A stretch of 64,000 nucleotides of DNA from Sporopachydermia quercuum (lineage: Eukaryota > Ascomycota > Sporopachydermiomycetes > Sporopachydermiales > Sporopachydermiaceae): assembly GCA_001599295.1 (NCBI GenBank), contig BCGN01000005.1, positions 62,001 to 126,000 on the forward strand. Reading direction: 5' to 3'. The translations under genes were made by a program, and so were the position numbers. Shown piece after piece: positions 41,579-52,275 of this stretch. Position 1 is the first letter of the stretch, and each line of letters starts with the position of its first letter. Under the pieces are notes generated by a model. That model saw only the letters and a program-made list of their open reading frames with translations, did not search any database and was not told the DNA's origin.

Positions 41579-43155
41579 TTTTGTTATCTGTTCAGAAGGA
41601 AAGGTATTGTCAGAGCAAATATACTACTGGAGACAAATAGAAATCGATCCCTAGCTGCTGGCTACTTATAGAGGGTTGCAACTGAATCCAACGATTTGAA
41701 CTTCAATGCGCGTCAGATAATTGAAAGTAAAACTCTGGATAGTTTTCGAATGCAAATGGCGATATATGAATAATAATGCAACAAAGAACCAGCAATCTAA
41801 ACGTTTNCTGCAATCATTTCTCTACTGAATAAAAGAGAGATTAAACATTTGATCAGAAAACGGAACAGAAATGGTGATAATAGTTTCCGGTATGCAGTCA
41901 TATAGTTTCCTGATTTTCAAAACAGAGCATACTGCGAGTTGAGATGCAAGGTAAATTGAGTATGAAGAGACCTGAAGATATGGTTCCAGTGTGAGTGCAC
42001 AGGCAAGAGGACAGTCAATTGTTCCGTTGGAACGAAAATTGTACGCAAACATCTTTGAGAATAATGATATTCTATTGATACTCAGTGAATTTCAAAAACC
42101 TCGTTCGTCTCTCTTTCTAAAATACGTGGACTGTTAAAGGAGTCATATGTTGTATTGTGAGTCATCTCATCTATCAACTAAGATGTGACAACAGTTTGTA
42201 TGCAAGGTACATACAAGACAAGCAAGGGACATGATGAGACAGCTTTGCCTAGTAGAACGCGGCTGAGTTAATGTTGNAAGTTCATTTACAGGTGACACAA
42301 TGTTTCAGAGGAAAAACAATCAATAGGTAATTACTAATATTAACCGAAACGTAGTCTTTCTANGAGCTTGACAGATTCTCTCTACTGTTAAAGTTATTCG
42401 GAAGTTCTTACATTCAAAGCAATGTCATGGTTTATCGTAGTGTCTGAAAAGTGTGAAATCTAAGTGGCATCAAATTCTGAGGAACTGTACTATCTTTTTA
42501 AGAGAGAACAATCCCCTTACTCATTGTATAGTTCTCATCAAATAACTGTATAGTATCACCTTCAAAGTCTTTTATACTAATTCATTAAAAATATTCTACT
42601 CGCCTCAAACGATCTCATGGTACTTATAATTTATTCCGGCTGACTTGTCTTGACATTCTGCCCACAGTTTTGTCATCCCTTCAGCACCGTATATATTTTC
42701 TCCGTATACATCTCACTCCTTTGGGAGAAGAACCTTTTCTTTCATGAACCAAGAAAATCACTGTGGNTCCTCGTTAGACATATTCTTACCTCTTTCCTTT
42801 TAATTATCTGTTAAAGCCACTCTTAACTTTTCTTACTTGAGCCTATCTTACATTTGCTACAAGAACAATTCATTGCAGTGGTGGATATATTTTTGCTGCC
42901 ACAAATTTGAAACCACATCCAGTGAACTCATTGCACATTGATTGTACCGTACCTCTTACTCTTCTCTTTCTCTCTCTACTGGGACAGCTAAAGGGAAACA
43001 TTCAACTGAATTCAATCTTTTAGTTATCATACATATATCTGAAGATAGGTTGTTATCTACTGAATTGCTAGCTCTTAAGGCACTTCAACCCAATCCGACT
43101 GTCACGTTTATAAACCTTCTTCACAGCATTTATACTACTCATAATATCTTCTATA
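41579..43155. other. Divergent intergenic region IES4-like / aminotransferase
   Basis: The spacer is 1.58 kb with five single N bases. A TATA-like CGTATATATTTT occurs near 42689-42700, in front of the aminotransferase gene. The short frames on both strands lack protein-like composition. Confidence 0.5.
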
Positions 43156-44820
43156 ATGAGTGAGTCTACATTCAATCCAAGTATTGTTCAAAATGATCTA
43201 AGGGATCAAAACGATCAAAATGATTTCTCGAAATTTGAAGAAACCCTCCCAGAATCTTTAAAGAGGTCCTCTTCGCATATATTTCACCCAGAGATGGGTA
43301 CAGGATTAAATTTCTTTGATGGAAATACTCCTGGCACTTCTTCACCAATTGGACCTAATCCTGTACGGTCATCTAAAGCTACAGGTGGGTTCACCATTGG
43401 AGGTTTGTCTCTTGAGTCACCAGACTCGCCAGGAAATGCCAGCAAAAGGACACCTGGAATCAATCCTAATGTTTCCAGATTTCTCCAGGAACATGAAAAC
43501 GAGGGAAGAGAGTCACCTATTCCTATGCCTGGTCCTACTGTGAGACCTGCTATTCCTTTACCAGCATTAGATAAGCATCAAGCATCTACTGGTGTCATTT
43601 GGACCACAGAAAGAGCCATGGAAAAGGGTTTCAACCTGGGTGACCCTGACTGGAGCAATTTGGGTCAAGGTGCACCAGAAGTTGGAGACATTCCTGGATG
43701 CTTCAAACGGCCAGAGACCATTGATGTGTCGATTGACTCTAGAGAATATGCACCAACAGCAGGTCTGAAAGAATTGAGGGAAGCTGTTGCCAATCTGTAT
43801 AATGATCATTACAGGAAAGGTATGCCGTCTCAATATACCTGGGAGAATGTTTGTATTGTTCCTGGGGGAAGAGCTGGACTTACTAGAATTGCTGCTATCT
43901 TGAAAGATTGCTATCTATCATTCTTTCTACCTGATTATACCGCATATGCTGAAATGCTTGCTCTTTTCAAGAACTTTGCTCCTATACCTGTTCCATTATA
44001 CGAAACTGACAACTATCGTATACATTTAGACATTGTCAGAAATGAATTAAACAGAGGCGTATCTGCTCTTTTGACCTCAAATCCTAGGAATCCAACAGGG
44101 CAATGCATGACAGCAGACGAACTACGTATTCTTCATGACATGTGTAGAGATAGATGCTTACTTATTATGGATGAGTTTTATTCTAGATATAACTACGAAA
44201 ATAACTGTGACGGGGAATCTTTATCTTCTGCTTCTCATATCAAAGATGTCAATAGAGATCAAGTTTTGATCCTCGATGGGTTAACTAAAGCCTTCCGTCT
44301 TCCTGGATGGAGAATTTGTTGGATCTTAGGCCCCAAGGAGTATGTTCAAGCGTTGGGTTCTGTTGGTTCATACTTGGATGGTGGATCCAATGTACCATTT
44401 CAAAAAGCTGCCATTCCTTTTCTGGATCCTACATTAGTAAGACAAGAAATGAGAGCTTTACAAGCACATTTCAAGATGAAACGTGATTACTGTGTTTCAA
44501 GATTGCTGACCATGGGTTTCAATATCAAAGCTATACCGTCATCAACTTTTTACATATGGCTTGATGTATCAAACCTACAGGGCAAAGCTGGTAACTGTTT
44601 GGGATTCTTCCATGAGTGTCTTCATGAAAAGACGATTGTTGTTCCGGGGATCTTTTTTGACTTGAACCCTTTAGCAAGAAGAGAACTAAACGATTCTGTT
44701 ATGTATTCATACGTCAGAATATCATACGGTCCTGAATTGGAGCAGCTAGAAAAAGGAATGGATGCCATTGAAAGAATTGTTAAGAGAAACAATGCTTTAT
44801 ATAACAAGAGCACTGTATAA
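43156..44820 (+). CDS. Class I/II PLP-dependent aminotransferase with long N-terminal extension
   Basis: The 554-residue enzyme belongs to fold-type I aminotransferases. The catalytic domain starts near 135: VIWTTERAMEKGFNL, then NLGQGAPEVGD and REYAPTAGLKELREAVANLY (substrate/PLP region), NPRNPTGQ near 311-318, MDEFYSRYNYE with the PLP-binding Asp/Tyr, and the Schiff-base lysine, Lys378, in DGLTKAFRLPGWR. The carboxylate-binding arginine is in the C-terminal YVRISYG. The first 130 residues are Ser/Pro/Gly-rich and not of a mitochondrial-presequence type. I know of no close S. cerevisiae counterpart; related enzymes occur in filamentous ascomycetes and bacteria, but the substrate cannot be told from the sequence. 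Confidence 0.88.
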   Translation: MSESTFNPSIVQNDLRDQNDQNDFSKFEETLPESLKRSSSHIFHPEMGTGLNFFDGNTPGTSSPIGPNPVRSSKATGGFTIGGLSLESPDSPGNASKRTPGINPNVSRFLQEHENEGRESPIPMPGPTVRPAIPLPALDKHQASTGVIWTTERAMEKGFNLGDPDWSNLGQGAPEVGDIPGCFKRPETIDVSIDSREYAPTAGLKELREAVANLYNDHYRKGMPSQYTWENVCIVPGGRAGLTRIAAILKDCYLSFFLPDYTAYAEMLALFKNFAPIPVPLYETDNYRIHLDIVRNELNRGVSALLTSNPRNPTGQCMTADELRILHDMCRDRCLLIMDEFYSRYNYENNCDGESLSSASHIKDVNRDQVLILDGLTKAFRLPGWRICWILGPKEYVQALGSVGSYLDGGSNVPFQKAAIPFLDPTLVRQEMRALQAHFKMKRDYCVSRLLTMGFNIKAIPSSTFYIWLDVSNLQGKAGNCLGFFHECLHEKTIVVPGIFFDLNPLARRELNDSVMYSYVRISYGPELEQLEKGMDAIERIVKRNNALYNKSTV

Positions 44821-44916
44821 GAAGATTATATATACAATACACTTGTTCCTATTACGTTGATGTATGTTATTTGTGAGCAACTGGTTTGATTAAAACCTTT
44901 AAAAGAGAATAGATAA

Positions 44917-44950
44917 CGTTTTATCTAGCGTTTTATCTAGCGTTTTATCT
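44917..44950 (+). repeat. Tandem repeat, 12-base unit CGTTTTATCTAG, just under three copies
   Basis: CGTTTTATCTAG is repeated at 44917-44928, 44929-44940 and 44941-44950 (last copy cut short). Each copy has TTATCT, the reverse of AGATAA, and an AGATAA precedes the array at 44911-44916, so four GATA cores fall in 40 bases. It lies 97 bases after the aminotransferase stop and 600 bases before the next start. Confidence 0.8.
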
Positions 44951-45048
44951 ACCACATTTATAATCAACCGGAACTGATTGATTAAATTTCGGAAACTATA
45001 TAGAAACATGTACGGAAGCTACCGGATATAATAACCGCTCGTAAGTTA

Positions 45049-45127
45049 TTAGATTACATAATCAGATTAATAATTGCCTCACATAAGTTCTCACTTTCAG
45101 TATATATTAATAGATTATGTAATCTAA
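45049..45127. repeat. 15-base perfect inverted repeat with 49-base spacer
   Basis: TTAGATTACATAATC at 45049-45063 is the exact reverse complement of GATTATGTAATCTAA at 45113-45127. Each arm contains the near-palindrome GATTAyrTAATC. A related palindrome lies upstream of the GPATCH1-like gene at 52244-52275. Confidence 0.8.
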
Positions 45128-45555
45128 AGAGCATCACAAACTGCTCTTTGGCCTAACAAAACACATTTACAATTAATCAATCAAAAGCACTACTTTGAAC
45201 TGCACTTGCTGGTTGTTTTATTACTAGAATTCTGATCTCAATAACTAACAAATCAGCAGAAAATCAAGAAGTTTCAATGAAAACGAAATACTCTGTTGTT
45301 TGATGTTGCAATCCTATTGATATCTCAACCAGACGTCTAACTGTAACTTCAGTTGGTATTAAGTGCTGGTGGCCAACCAGTTGGTGGAAACATTCAATTG
45401 CTATTATTTCCTACAAATTCGTTCCAAATAACAGTTGAACTATAACCGACTGAACTCAATTTTGATTAAATAAAATACGGGTTTGTCAATTTCTAGGCAT
45501 AGCGTTTAAACTACAACAATAGTTTCTCATCCTCATAATCACCGTTATCAGCATA

Positions 45556-45957
45556 ATGGGTCTAGAAAGCATAAGAGATGATCCCACTCAGACATCTTCA
45601 AACATAGGTAGCCTGCACCTCCCTCAACAGCAGCATCCTCCTCATTACCAGCATTATCCCGATAGTTTGGTTGATACTGAAGATGAAGATTTATATACTT
45701 ATGATGATGATGATGCGTCTTATGATTCATGGGAAGACGATCTATCAGATGCTCAGGAGCAATGGGAAAGTAGTCTACAAGCATTTGAAAATGTATTTTC
45801 TATGGTGCTGTTACCTTGCCTTGGTAAACTAGTTGGCAAACGAGTGGCATATTTTCTGTATGGTGTCTATTTGAGAAGAAACAGTAATTATGAGATTGTT
45901 ATGCAGGATCCAATTGAATTTGGTGTCGTAGAAGCAGTTCAATCCTTAGTACAATAG
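45556..45957 (+). CDS. MIM2: Probable mitochondrial outer-membrane MIM complex subunit Mim2
   Basis: Mim2 with Mim1 inserts alpha-helical proteins into the mitochondrial outer membrane. The 133-residue product has an acidic N-terminal half (SLVDTEDEDLYTYDDDDASY), a conserved block DSWEDDLSDAQEQWESSLQA and one hydrophobic segment near 81-105 (FSMVLLPCLGKLVGKRVAYF) with glycines of the type seen in Mim2. The topology, a single membrane helix behind an acidic cytosolic domain, fits. S. cerevisiae Mim2 (YLR099W-A) is 87 residues, so this one is longer at both ends. Recognition is by pattern, without alignment. Confidence 0.6.
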   Translation: MGLESIRDDPTQTSSNIGSLHLPQQQHPPHYQHYPDSLVDTEDEDLYTYDDDDASYDSWEDDLSDAQEQWESSLQAFENVFSMVLLPCLGKLVGKRVAYFLYGVYLRRNSNYEIVMQDPIEFGVVEAVQSLVQ

Positions 45958-47493
45958 TTGATTCAACTCAGCTCAGCTCAGGTTATTGCAGGATTCTCCA
46001 AAGACATATGTGAAGAGGTGAAATCTACGGGGAAACAAAATTGAATGAATTGTTGATAGAAGCTGGGCAACTGTAGCTATTATCAATTGGTGACCTAGTT
46101 GCTTCAACGTTTGGTAATCATTGACTATTAGCAGGACATTGTCCGGTGAATGCTCAGCAAACGTTGTGTCGCACTTGCTGATATATAGTTGATGGGGTCA
46201 AGAACATTCGTTCAATTATGGAATTCAGTGCTCTCAAATTATTGAGATGGTGTCCTGGATTTGTTATGTTTTCTCCTATTGAATGTTACTTCATTGGCAA
46301 TATGGATCAACGTATTGCTATATTTTGTTTGAGAGTGGCAGGCCCATTTCTAGATGCAACTATCGAAAGATTCACTTGATTGATTTCTGGTAGAAAGGCC
46401 TACAGGTTTATTGGGTTGTTTCGTAATTGATATAATATGTATGAGGTAAGCGTGATAGGGTAGCAGGTAGATAATTTTTGATCAGTGGTCAATGAGAATA
46501 GAATGGGAGGAAAGAAGAAAAGCCAGGTAGCAATTGTAGTATAGATTATATTGAATAGCTATGAAATCATGTATATAGTAAGTATATAGTATTAACAATA
46601 ATAGTAATACCAAACATAATACCATTACACCGTCAAGCAGGTATTATTATAGTATTATTAAACTGATTGAATAAATAAGAGTGAACCATTCAAATAGTGG
46701 AAAGTAAAATCATCTATATGATGGTTATAATGTAAAAGAATATTATCAACGTTTAGTTTTGATACTACAGTTCCTATGAGTAGCACTACCATATTATATG
46801 GGTCCTTTTTATTTTTGCCCTGTTACCACTTTTTTTTTTACTGTCATTGACGATTCAGATATCTATTCTTACTTACATATGCTCCTAGCCGTCTGTCATA
46901 TTCTGAACAGTCAACTGATGATTGGAAAGATCTACACCAATAAAAATCCAATGAATATTTAGGATTCTTCATTTATTTCAATTTTTTCCTCCTCTTTATT
47001 CAAAAATTCCTCAGTACCGCTAGAAAGAGGCATTTTTATCACCGAGTACAATGCTTGCTAATACAACAGCAGTTGAATGAATAAGGGAAATGAATCAAAC
47101 ATTACAATCCATACAAATCTTCTTACTAATTTATTGTACGCGATAATAATTTATTCCGCTTTATTATTTATATCGGTTCTTCCATTACCTTTTCTTTCCT
47201 TTCTTTTCTTCATTCATGCATTTNATACTTCATTTTTCCCACATTGCTAAGGTACCTTACGGGGCAATTTTCATTGAAAGCTGTTTAAGACCACGTGATC
47301 TAAATCAGGAAAGTGATGTTTGTTTTCAACTGCGCAGTGGTTTTCTTATCGCGATGAGAATTTCATGCTTTTCTATTCATCTCCATTGACTGTCGGTGAT
47401 ATGTCAAATCATCTATTCTTTTTATTTATTATTCTATTTACAAGGTATGACAAGCGATCATGGATACTAAATGAATAAAATACATGAATTACA
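45958..47493. other. Intergenic: MIM2-like / SWF1
   Basis: The 1.5-kb spacer contains a CACGTG at 47292-47297, 200 bases before SWF1, and T-rich tracts near 46830. A 53-codon frame at 46218-46379 (starts MEFSALKLLRWCPGF) is open on the plus strand; it has no recognised relative and I do not call it a gene. Confidence 0.5.
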
Positions 47494-49468
47494 ATGTATT
47501 TAATAACAATTCTCTTGTTACTCATCATAATAATAGCAACTGTTATATTCATTGTAATTTTTGGTGACTTGCCCAGATATCAGTATGTGAACGAAATGAA
47601 TTGCAAATTAATGATTTATAGAAGTCTTTCACTATTAGTAATATCAGTACTCACTGAATTGTTATTAATATTAACCAATAAATATAGATCAAGTTGGATC
47701 AGTAAAACAAGAATATTGTTAATCAAACTGTCATATAAATTCAAGCAAACATGTATTGGGAATTTGATGGTTAATAATGGTGGATGGATTGTTCCTGTAA
47801 GTATTGTGGGTCATCTAAAATCAACAACACTCGTATAATACGAGAGGAAAAGCTTCTATTTGCTCTAATTCTGACAGGATAGTTATTTTATTTAACGATT
47901 TACACTGTTGGAGTTGGCTTCTTCTTTAAGGACTGTTTCCCAAGAGTTACATTTCATTATGTCGAGTATGTATGATTGCTTGATAGAATTATTAGTGAAT
48001 TATAAAAGTTTATGGTTATAGCTATTTTGATAAAGGAGAAGAAAGAAAGCAGAAGGAATTGGCAAATTTTACGCTGAATATATCTTCAGTCTCCGGTTAG
48101 AGTATGCTGAAGTTTGGAAAGAACAAATAAATATAAGATCATCGTGAAAGATGTTATAGAATGCTATTTACTTCAAACATACATAATGTTTCTTGTTATT
48201 GCTATTGCTAGCGCTGTTTATATTGAAAAGTATTCTTGTCAGGCTTGTCAGAACTCAATTGTTTGTGATCAGCAGAAAACGATAGAATGTGACGTGGCAT
48301 CAAGGCTTCCTTGAAGATTATAGCTGTCAGTTGGTTCAGTTATTCTTACATAGACCTCCAACGAATTGGAAGCTGATAAACAAAATCCTATTGGATATTC
48401 TAGCTGGCTATTTACACTTACTATCTTGCAACTTATTTTCCTCCTTTCCTTTCCTTTCCTTTGTCTCCTTCTCCTTCTCCTTCTCGTGCTTTTCTTTTCC
48501 TTCTCTTACTAACAAGTAGTAGCTTCCTGTTATACCCGTTGTTCCTCTCGACGCCAATCATATCGCTTCTCCTAGCAGCATTTTCAGACCCTGGTGTGAT
48601 CAATGAGAAAACCTATAAATCCGCTTTACGACTATTCCCTTATGACTATCTAATCTTCGCCCCAGGAAATAGCTGCTCAACCTGCCATTTACCAAAACCT
48701 GCCCGCTCGAAGCATTGTAGCACCTGTGGAGCATGTATTGCTATGTCTGATCACCATTGTTTATGGGTGAATAATTGTATTGGGTATTATAATTACAGAT
48801 GGTTTTTGTTATTTCTGGTGTCCAATATCCTGTTATTATCTTATGGGTTTCTACTCACCATATGCATACTATATGATACTGCTAATGTCATAGGTAAGAA
48901 CGGCCAACAGAAAGGAGATCGTGCTTGGAAGCATTTGGTTGAGGCAATGTTTTATTCGAGGGAAAATCGAAATACTGGTAGTCTGATGATTTTATGCTTT
49001 GTATTTACATTGGTGATAGCTGTTTTCTTTTTTGAGCATTTAAGGTATATTTATATTGGAGCTACCACCAATGAGACGTGTAAATGGTATATTATACAGG
49101 AAGCATTGAATGATGGTGAATTATATGAATATGTGAGGAATGGGAATAGTAACAATAGTAACATGGACATTAATACTTCCAATAATACTGCCAATCATCA
49201 AAATGCTAATAACACATCCACTCTAATACCTACCGTATCATCAACTACGGCATCAACTACAGCATCAAATACACCGATTCCTCAAATCGTTATTATATAC
49301 TATGATGATGGCTCTCAGAATAGAGAACTAGCAGAGTGGGAGGTAAGACAAATCGAAAGTTTACACTTAGTTAAAAGAAAGATTAGAGATTTAGAGGAAA
49401 TCGATAATTTATACGATGAAGGTTTCAGAATAAATCTAAATAAAAGACTATTTCCAGTGAAGTTTTAA
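47494..49468 (+). CDS. SWF1: Palmitoyltransferase Swf1 (DHHC family), split gene with uncertain inner exons
   Basis: Swf1 palmitoylates SNAREs and other proteins with cysteines beside a membrane helix at the ER. The last exon (about 48523-49468) holds the DHHC cysteine-rich domain: the CSTCHLPKPARSKHCSTCGA segment, SDHHCLWVNNCIG with DHHC at 48749-48760, two membrane helices and the TTxE motif (TTNE) before CKWYIIQEAL. Its 5' edge has TACTAAC at 48507-48513 and AG at 48522, and no ATG lies in frame upstream. The first exon starts at 47494 (hydrophobic helix then FGDLPRY). A model that keeps frame is 47494-47582, 47688-47796, 48138-48229 and 48523-49468, giving 411 residues, but only the donor GTAAGT at 47797 and the last branch site are strong. 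An Asn/Thr-rich loop is inserted near the C-terminus. Confidence 0.8.
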
Positions 49469-50046
49469 GAAAAGAAAGAAAGACTTGGAAATGAACAGTA
49501 GATAGAAGGAGAAGGAAAAGGAGGAAAAGAAGGAATAACATATTGCTATTGTCACAATTATTCATTATAGAAACAGCAAGATAGATTTGAATGTCTTGAT
49601 ATACGCACATCCTATTCTTTCGTAGTTTCAACAGAGCGTTCTATAAATGGTCGCATATTAAACCATTGTTCTAGAATAGTATTGAAATAATGAAACAACT
49701 GAACATGATAAACTTGAAGGTGAATAGTATAAATAGATACAATAAGAAACCCATTTTCAGTAATAAAAACATCTTAGATCTGCAGGAAGAACATATTAAT
49801 CTTCTTCTTCCTCATCGAAGCTTTCGATGTAAAGAACTTGTTCTTAGCCAGAAGGAAGCTTCTTATTACTCTTCACCGTCAGGATCACCTTCTTCCGTTT
49901 TAAATCTTACTTTTTATTGATTGGCTTTGTTTCAATTTACTTGTTTTCATTCATTTCAATTCTATTCCATTTGATTGGGTTTTTATTGATTGCATTCAGT
50001 TTGTCTCTGTTTATTTCTGTTCTAATTACATCGCTTGAACTTGTTT
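49469..50046. other. Convergent intergenic region SWF1 / GPATCH1-like
   Basis: AT-rich spacer of 0.58 kb between two 3' ends, with T-rich tracts. The open frame across 49690-49920 is not protein-like. Confidence 0.5.
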
Positions 50047-51933
50047 CTAGTTATGTTTAAACAACAATGAAAAAACATCATCGTCTGCTCTTTCAACTAG
50101 TTTAATACTGACATCTTTATATTCATCATTACCATCGTTACTACTTCCAGCATACTCATAATCATTCTTACTATCAACATTCTCACCAACTAATCCAAAA
50201 GATTGAACACTCTTTTCATCATTTTGTTTATTCTCACCACTATCATTCCCATTATCGTCATCATAATCAAAAGGCGGTTTGACACCAAATCTCTTACATA
50301 CTAGCTTCGAAGGTTGAAAGACTTTATAGCTTCTTGTTAGTTCACCATACATTTTATATTTTGCAGCTTCCCTTGCTGTAAGTGATTTTGATTTATTAGC
50401 AGAATTAGAAACAGAATCTGCATCATTTGATCCAATTGAACGTGTTTTGAGTTTACTACAAGAGCCATTACTATCAACGCCTGAATAAACGTTTGTGAAT
50501 TTCGATGATAGAATACCTGATAATGGTCGAAACATCTTCGAAACCTGTTGGAACTCGTTTAGTTCCATGAGCCATTCTTCGTGTGATGAGCCATGTTTTC
50601 TCTCTGGCAAAAGCACTTTAGATGTGCTATAGTTGTTGTCATTGTTTCTGTTTTGATTACCTCCATTTGCCCAATAATTAAGGTACGAAGTGTATCTTGA
50701 TTTCTTGCTACTATCAAGGTCATTCTCATAAGGAAACGTTGGTGCATTTAACGCTTGCTGAGCGTCGAAACGGCTGATAAAAGGAATCTCGTTAGCTACA
50801 AAAGTTTCTTTTTCTTTAACATTGACATTGTTATCATCAACTTCTGACTTAATAGTAATACTATGCGGAATAGTAGTTGAATGGCTATTCTTAGTCAAGA
50901 TACTACCAGAATAATAATCATTAGGAATGTCTGATGTATTGGATAATAATAATATGTTAGTTAGATCAAAAGGATCAAGCAACAGTTGAAATCCCGCTGG
51001 AATCAATTTGCCATCATTAGTTGTAAGTTTTGTTTGAAAAATTGGACTATCAACAGTACTAGCATTAGCAAGAGTACCATTGTCTGTAGTATCAGTTTGA
51101 TACCGTCTATTCTGGGTCTCTTTCCTTTTAAATAACAATTTATTGCTCTTTCCCTCCTTTGAAGCTTTCAATTTGTTTTCTACTTCTGTTGCTTTATCTG
51201 CTAAACTCCTAAGCCTATGGCTTCTACTGCCTGTTGATCCATAGTTATTGCTATCATCATTGCCAGTATTATCGTCATCATAACTATCACTTTCATCATA
51301 GCCATAATCATAATCCAGCTGGAGTCTTTTAGCTGATTTCAGCTTTTTCAACTTGCCATTCTTTCTTTGACTACTTTCAGCGCTCGATGCACTTCCATTG
51401 TGTGTATTCCTGTTGTGGCTATTATTCGTTCTGGAATAACTACTTTCTTTCAAACCAAGCTTTTTTAACAGCTGAGCTCCAATAGAAATATTCCCAGTAC
51501 CACTTGTCTCCAATAGATTGCGTGCAATGATTCCAGAGCTTTTGTTTTCGTGTTTATTATCGTAGCTAGTCAAATAAAGGTTTAAGGCTTTACTTCTTTC
51601 AAATGTACTTAAATTATACCTATCACGAAAATCCTGTTCATCCATGAAATCTTCTGGTTTTAACACAACAGCATCCTGTTTACCTTCTTCGGCTTCGAGA
51701 AGCTTCCTTTTCTTTCTCGATACAAATTTCAATGAAGGTTCCCATCCTGTGGAAGAACCAACGGTGTTGTTGTACCCTGCTGACCAGCCGCCACTAATTG
51801 CTCCATTGACATTAGTATTCTGTTGTTTGCTTGCTAGTGCTTTTTTACCTTGTTTAAGCACTGGAGTTCCAAAAAATTCTACTGTACTATTCTGTGCTTT
51901 ATTGGATAATTTCCTATGGATTTGTTTTTCCAT
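50047..51933 (-). CDS. GPATCH1 / Gpl1-like splicing factor with degenerate G-patch
   Basis: GPATCH1 (Gpl1 in fission yeast) is a spliceosome-associated protein that works with a DExH helicase. The 628-residue protein keeps three family blocks: ISGGWSAGYNNTVGSSTGWE (about 46-65, from the FSGGFSAGYFNTVGSKEGW signature), PEDFMDEQDF (about 93-103) and SLTAREAAKYKMYGELTRSY followed by VFQPSKLVCKRFGV (about 514-550). The G-patch position (about 148-160, IGAQLLKKLGL) keeps the helix but not the glycine series of an active G-patch. Long Asn/Ser/Asp-rich inserts lie between blocks. I know of no S. cerevisiae ortholog. Presence together with U2AF65 fits an intron-rich yeast. Confidence 0.8.
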   Translation of the reverse strand: MEKQIHRKLSNKAQNSTVEFFGTPVLKQGKKALASKQQNTNVNGAISGGWSAGYNNTVGSSTGWEPSLKFVSRKKRKLLEAEEGKQDAVVLKPEDFMDEQDFRDRYNLSTFERSKALNLYLTSYDNKHENKSSGIIARNLLETSGTGNISIGAQLLKKLGLKESSYSRTNNSHNRNTHNGSASSAESSQRKNGKLKKLKSAKRLQLDYDYGYDESDSYDDDNTGNDDSNNYGSTGSRSHRLRSLADKATEVENKLKASKEGKSNKLLFKRKETQNRRYQTDTTDNGTLANASTVDSPIFQTKLTTNDGKLIPAGFQLLLDPFDLTNILLLSNTSDIPNDYYSGSILTKNSHSTTIPHSITIKSEVDDNNVNVKEKETFVANEIPFISRFDAQQALNAPTFPYENDLDSSKKSRYTSYLNYWANGGNQNRNNDNNYSTSKVLLPERKHGSSHEEWLMELNEFQQVSKMFRPLSGILSSKFTNVYSGVDSNGSCSKLKTRSIGSNDADSVSNSANKSKSLTAREAAKYKMYGELTRSYKVFQPSKLVCKRFGVKPPFDYDDDNGNDSGENKQNDEKSVQSFGLVGENVDSKNDYEYAGSSNDGNDEYKDVSIKLVERADDDVFSLLFKHN

Positions 51934-52243
51934 TGCTATATGTTATCAAATGCTGTATAAAGTCGGACCATGTTGTGTATTATTATTGGTAGGAAACCAA
52001 AAGATGACTAAAACGCATTTACATTGTAACGACCTTAATCCAAGCTTCATTCCCAGCTAGAATGACCATAANCATACAACCAATTAACCAATTATTTGAT
52101 CTATTAGTACTGTACTAAGAACAATAACAAGTGCAATAAACAGATAGGAAGATGTGACAGAATCGTTTATGTACTAATTATGATAATAACTATGAATTGT
52201 AAGGTTACTATATTACATAATCATAAAAGTGCCTTGTAGCTTA

Positions 52244-52275
52244 AAAGATTATATAATCATGATTATATAATCTTT
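52244..52275. repeat. 32-base perfect palindrome containing GATTATATAATC twice
   Basis: The arm AAAGATTATATAATC (52244-52258) and its reverse complement (52261-52275) flank a central AT, giving 32 bases of perfect symmetry. Each arm is itself built round the 12-base palindrome GATTATATAATC. A single ATTACATAATC lies 20 bases to the left (52212-52222), like the arm of the inverted repeat at 45049. It is about 310 bases upstream of the GPATCH1-like start. Confidence 0.85.

Larger units (their letters stand above)
44821..45555. other. Intergenic: aminotransferase 3' flank / MIM2-like promoter
   Basis: This spacer contains a short tandem repeat and a spaced inverted repeat, both listed separately. 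No gene is apparent. Confidence 0.55.

Noticed and set aside
46218-46379. 53-codon plus-strand frame between MIM2-like and SWF1
   Set aside because: It is fairly protein-like but has no recognised relative, no splice or promoter signal and is within what chance gives in 1.5 kb.
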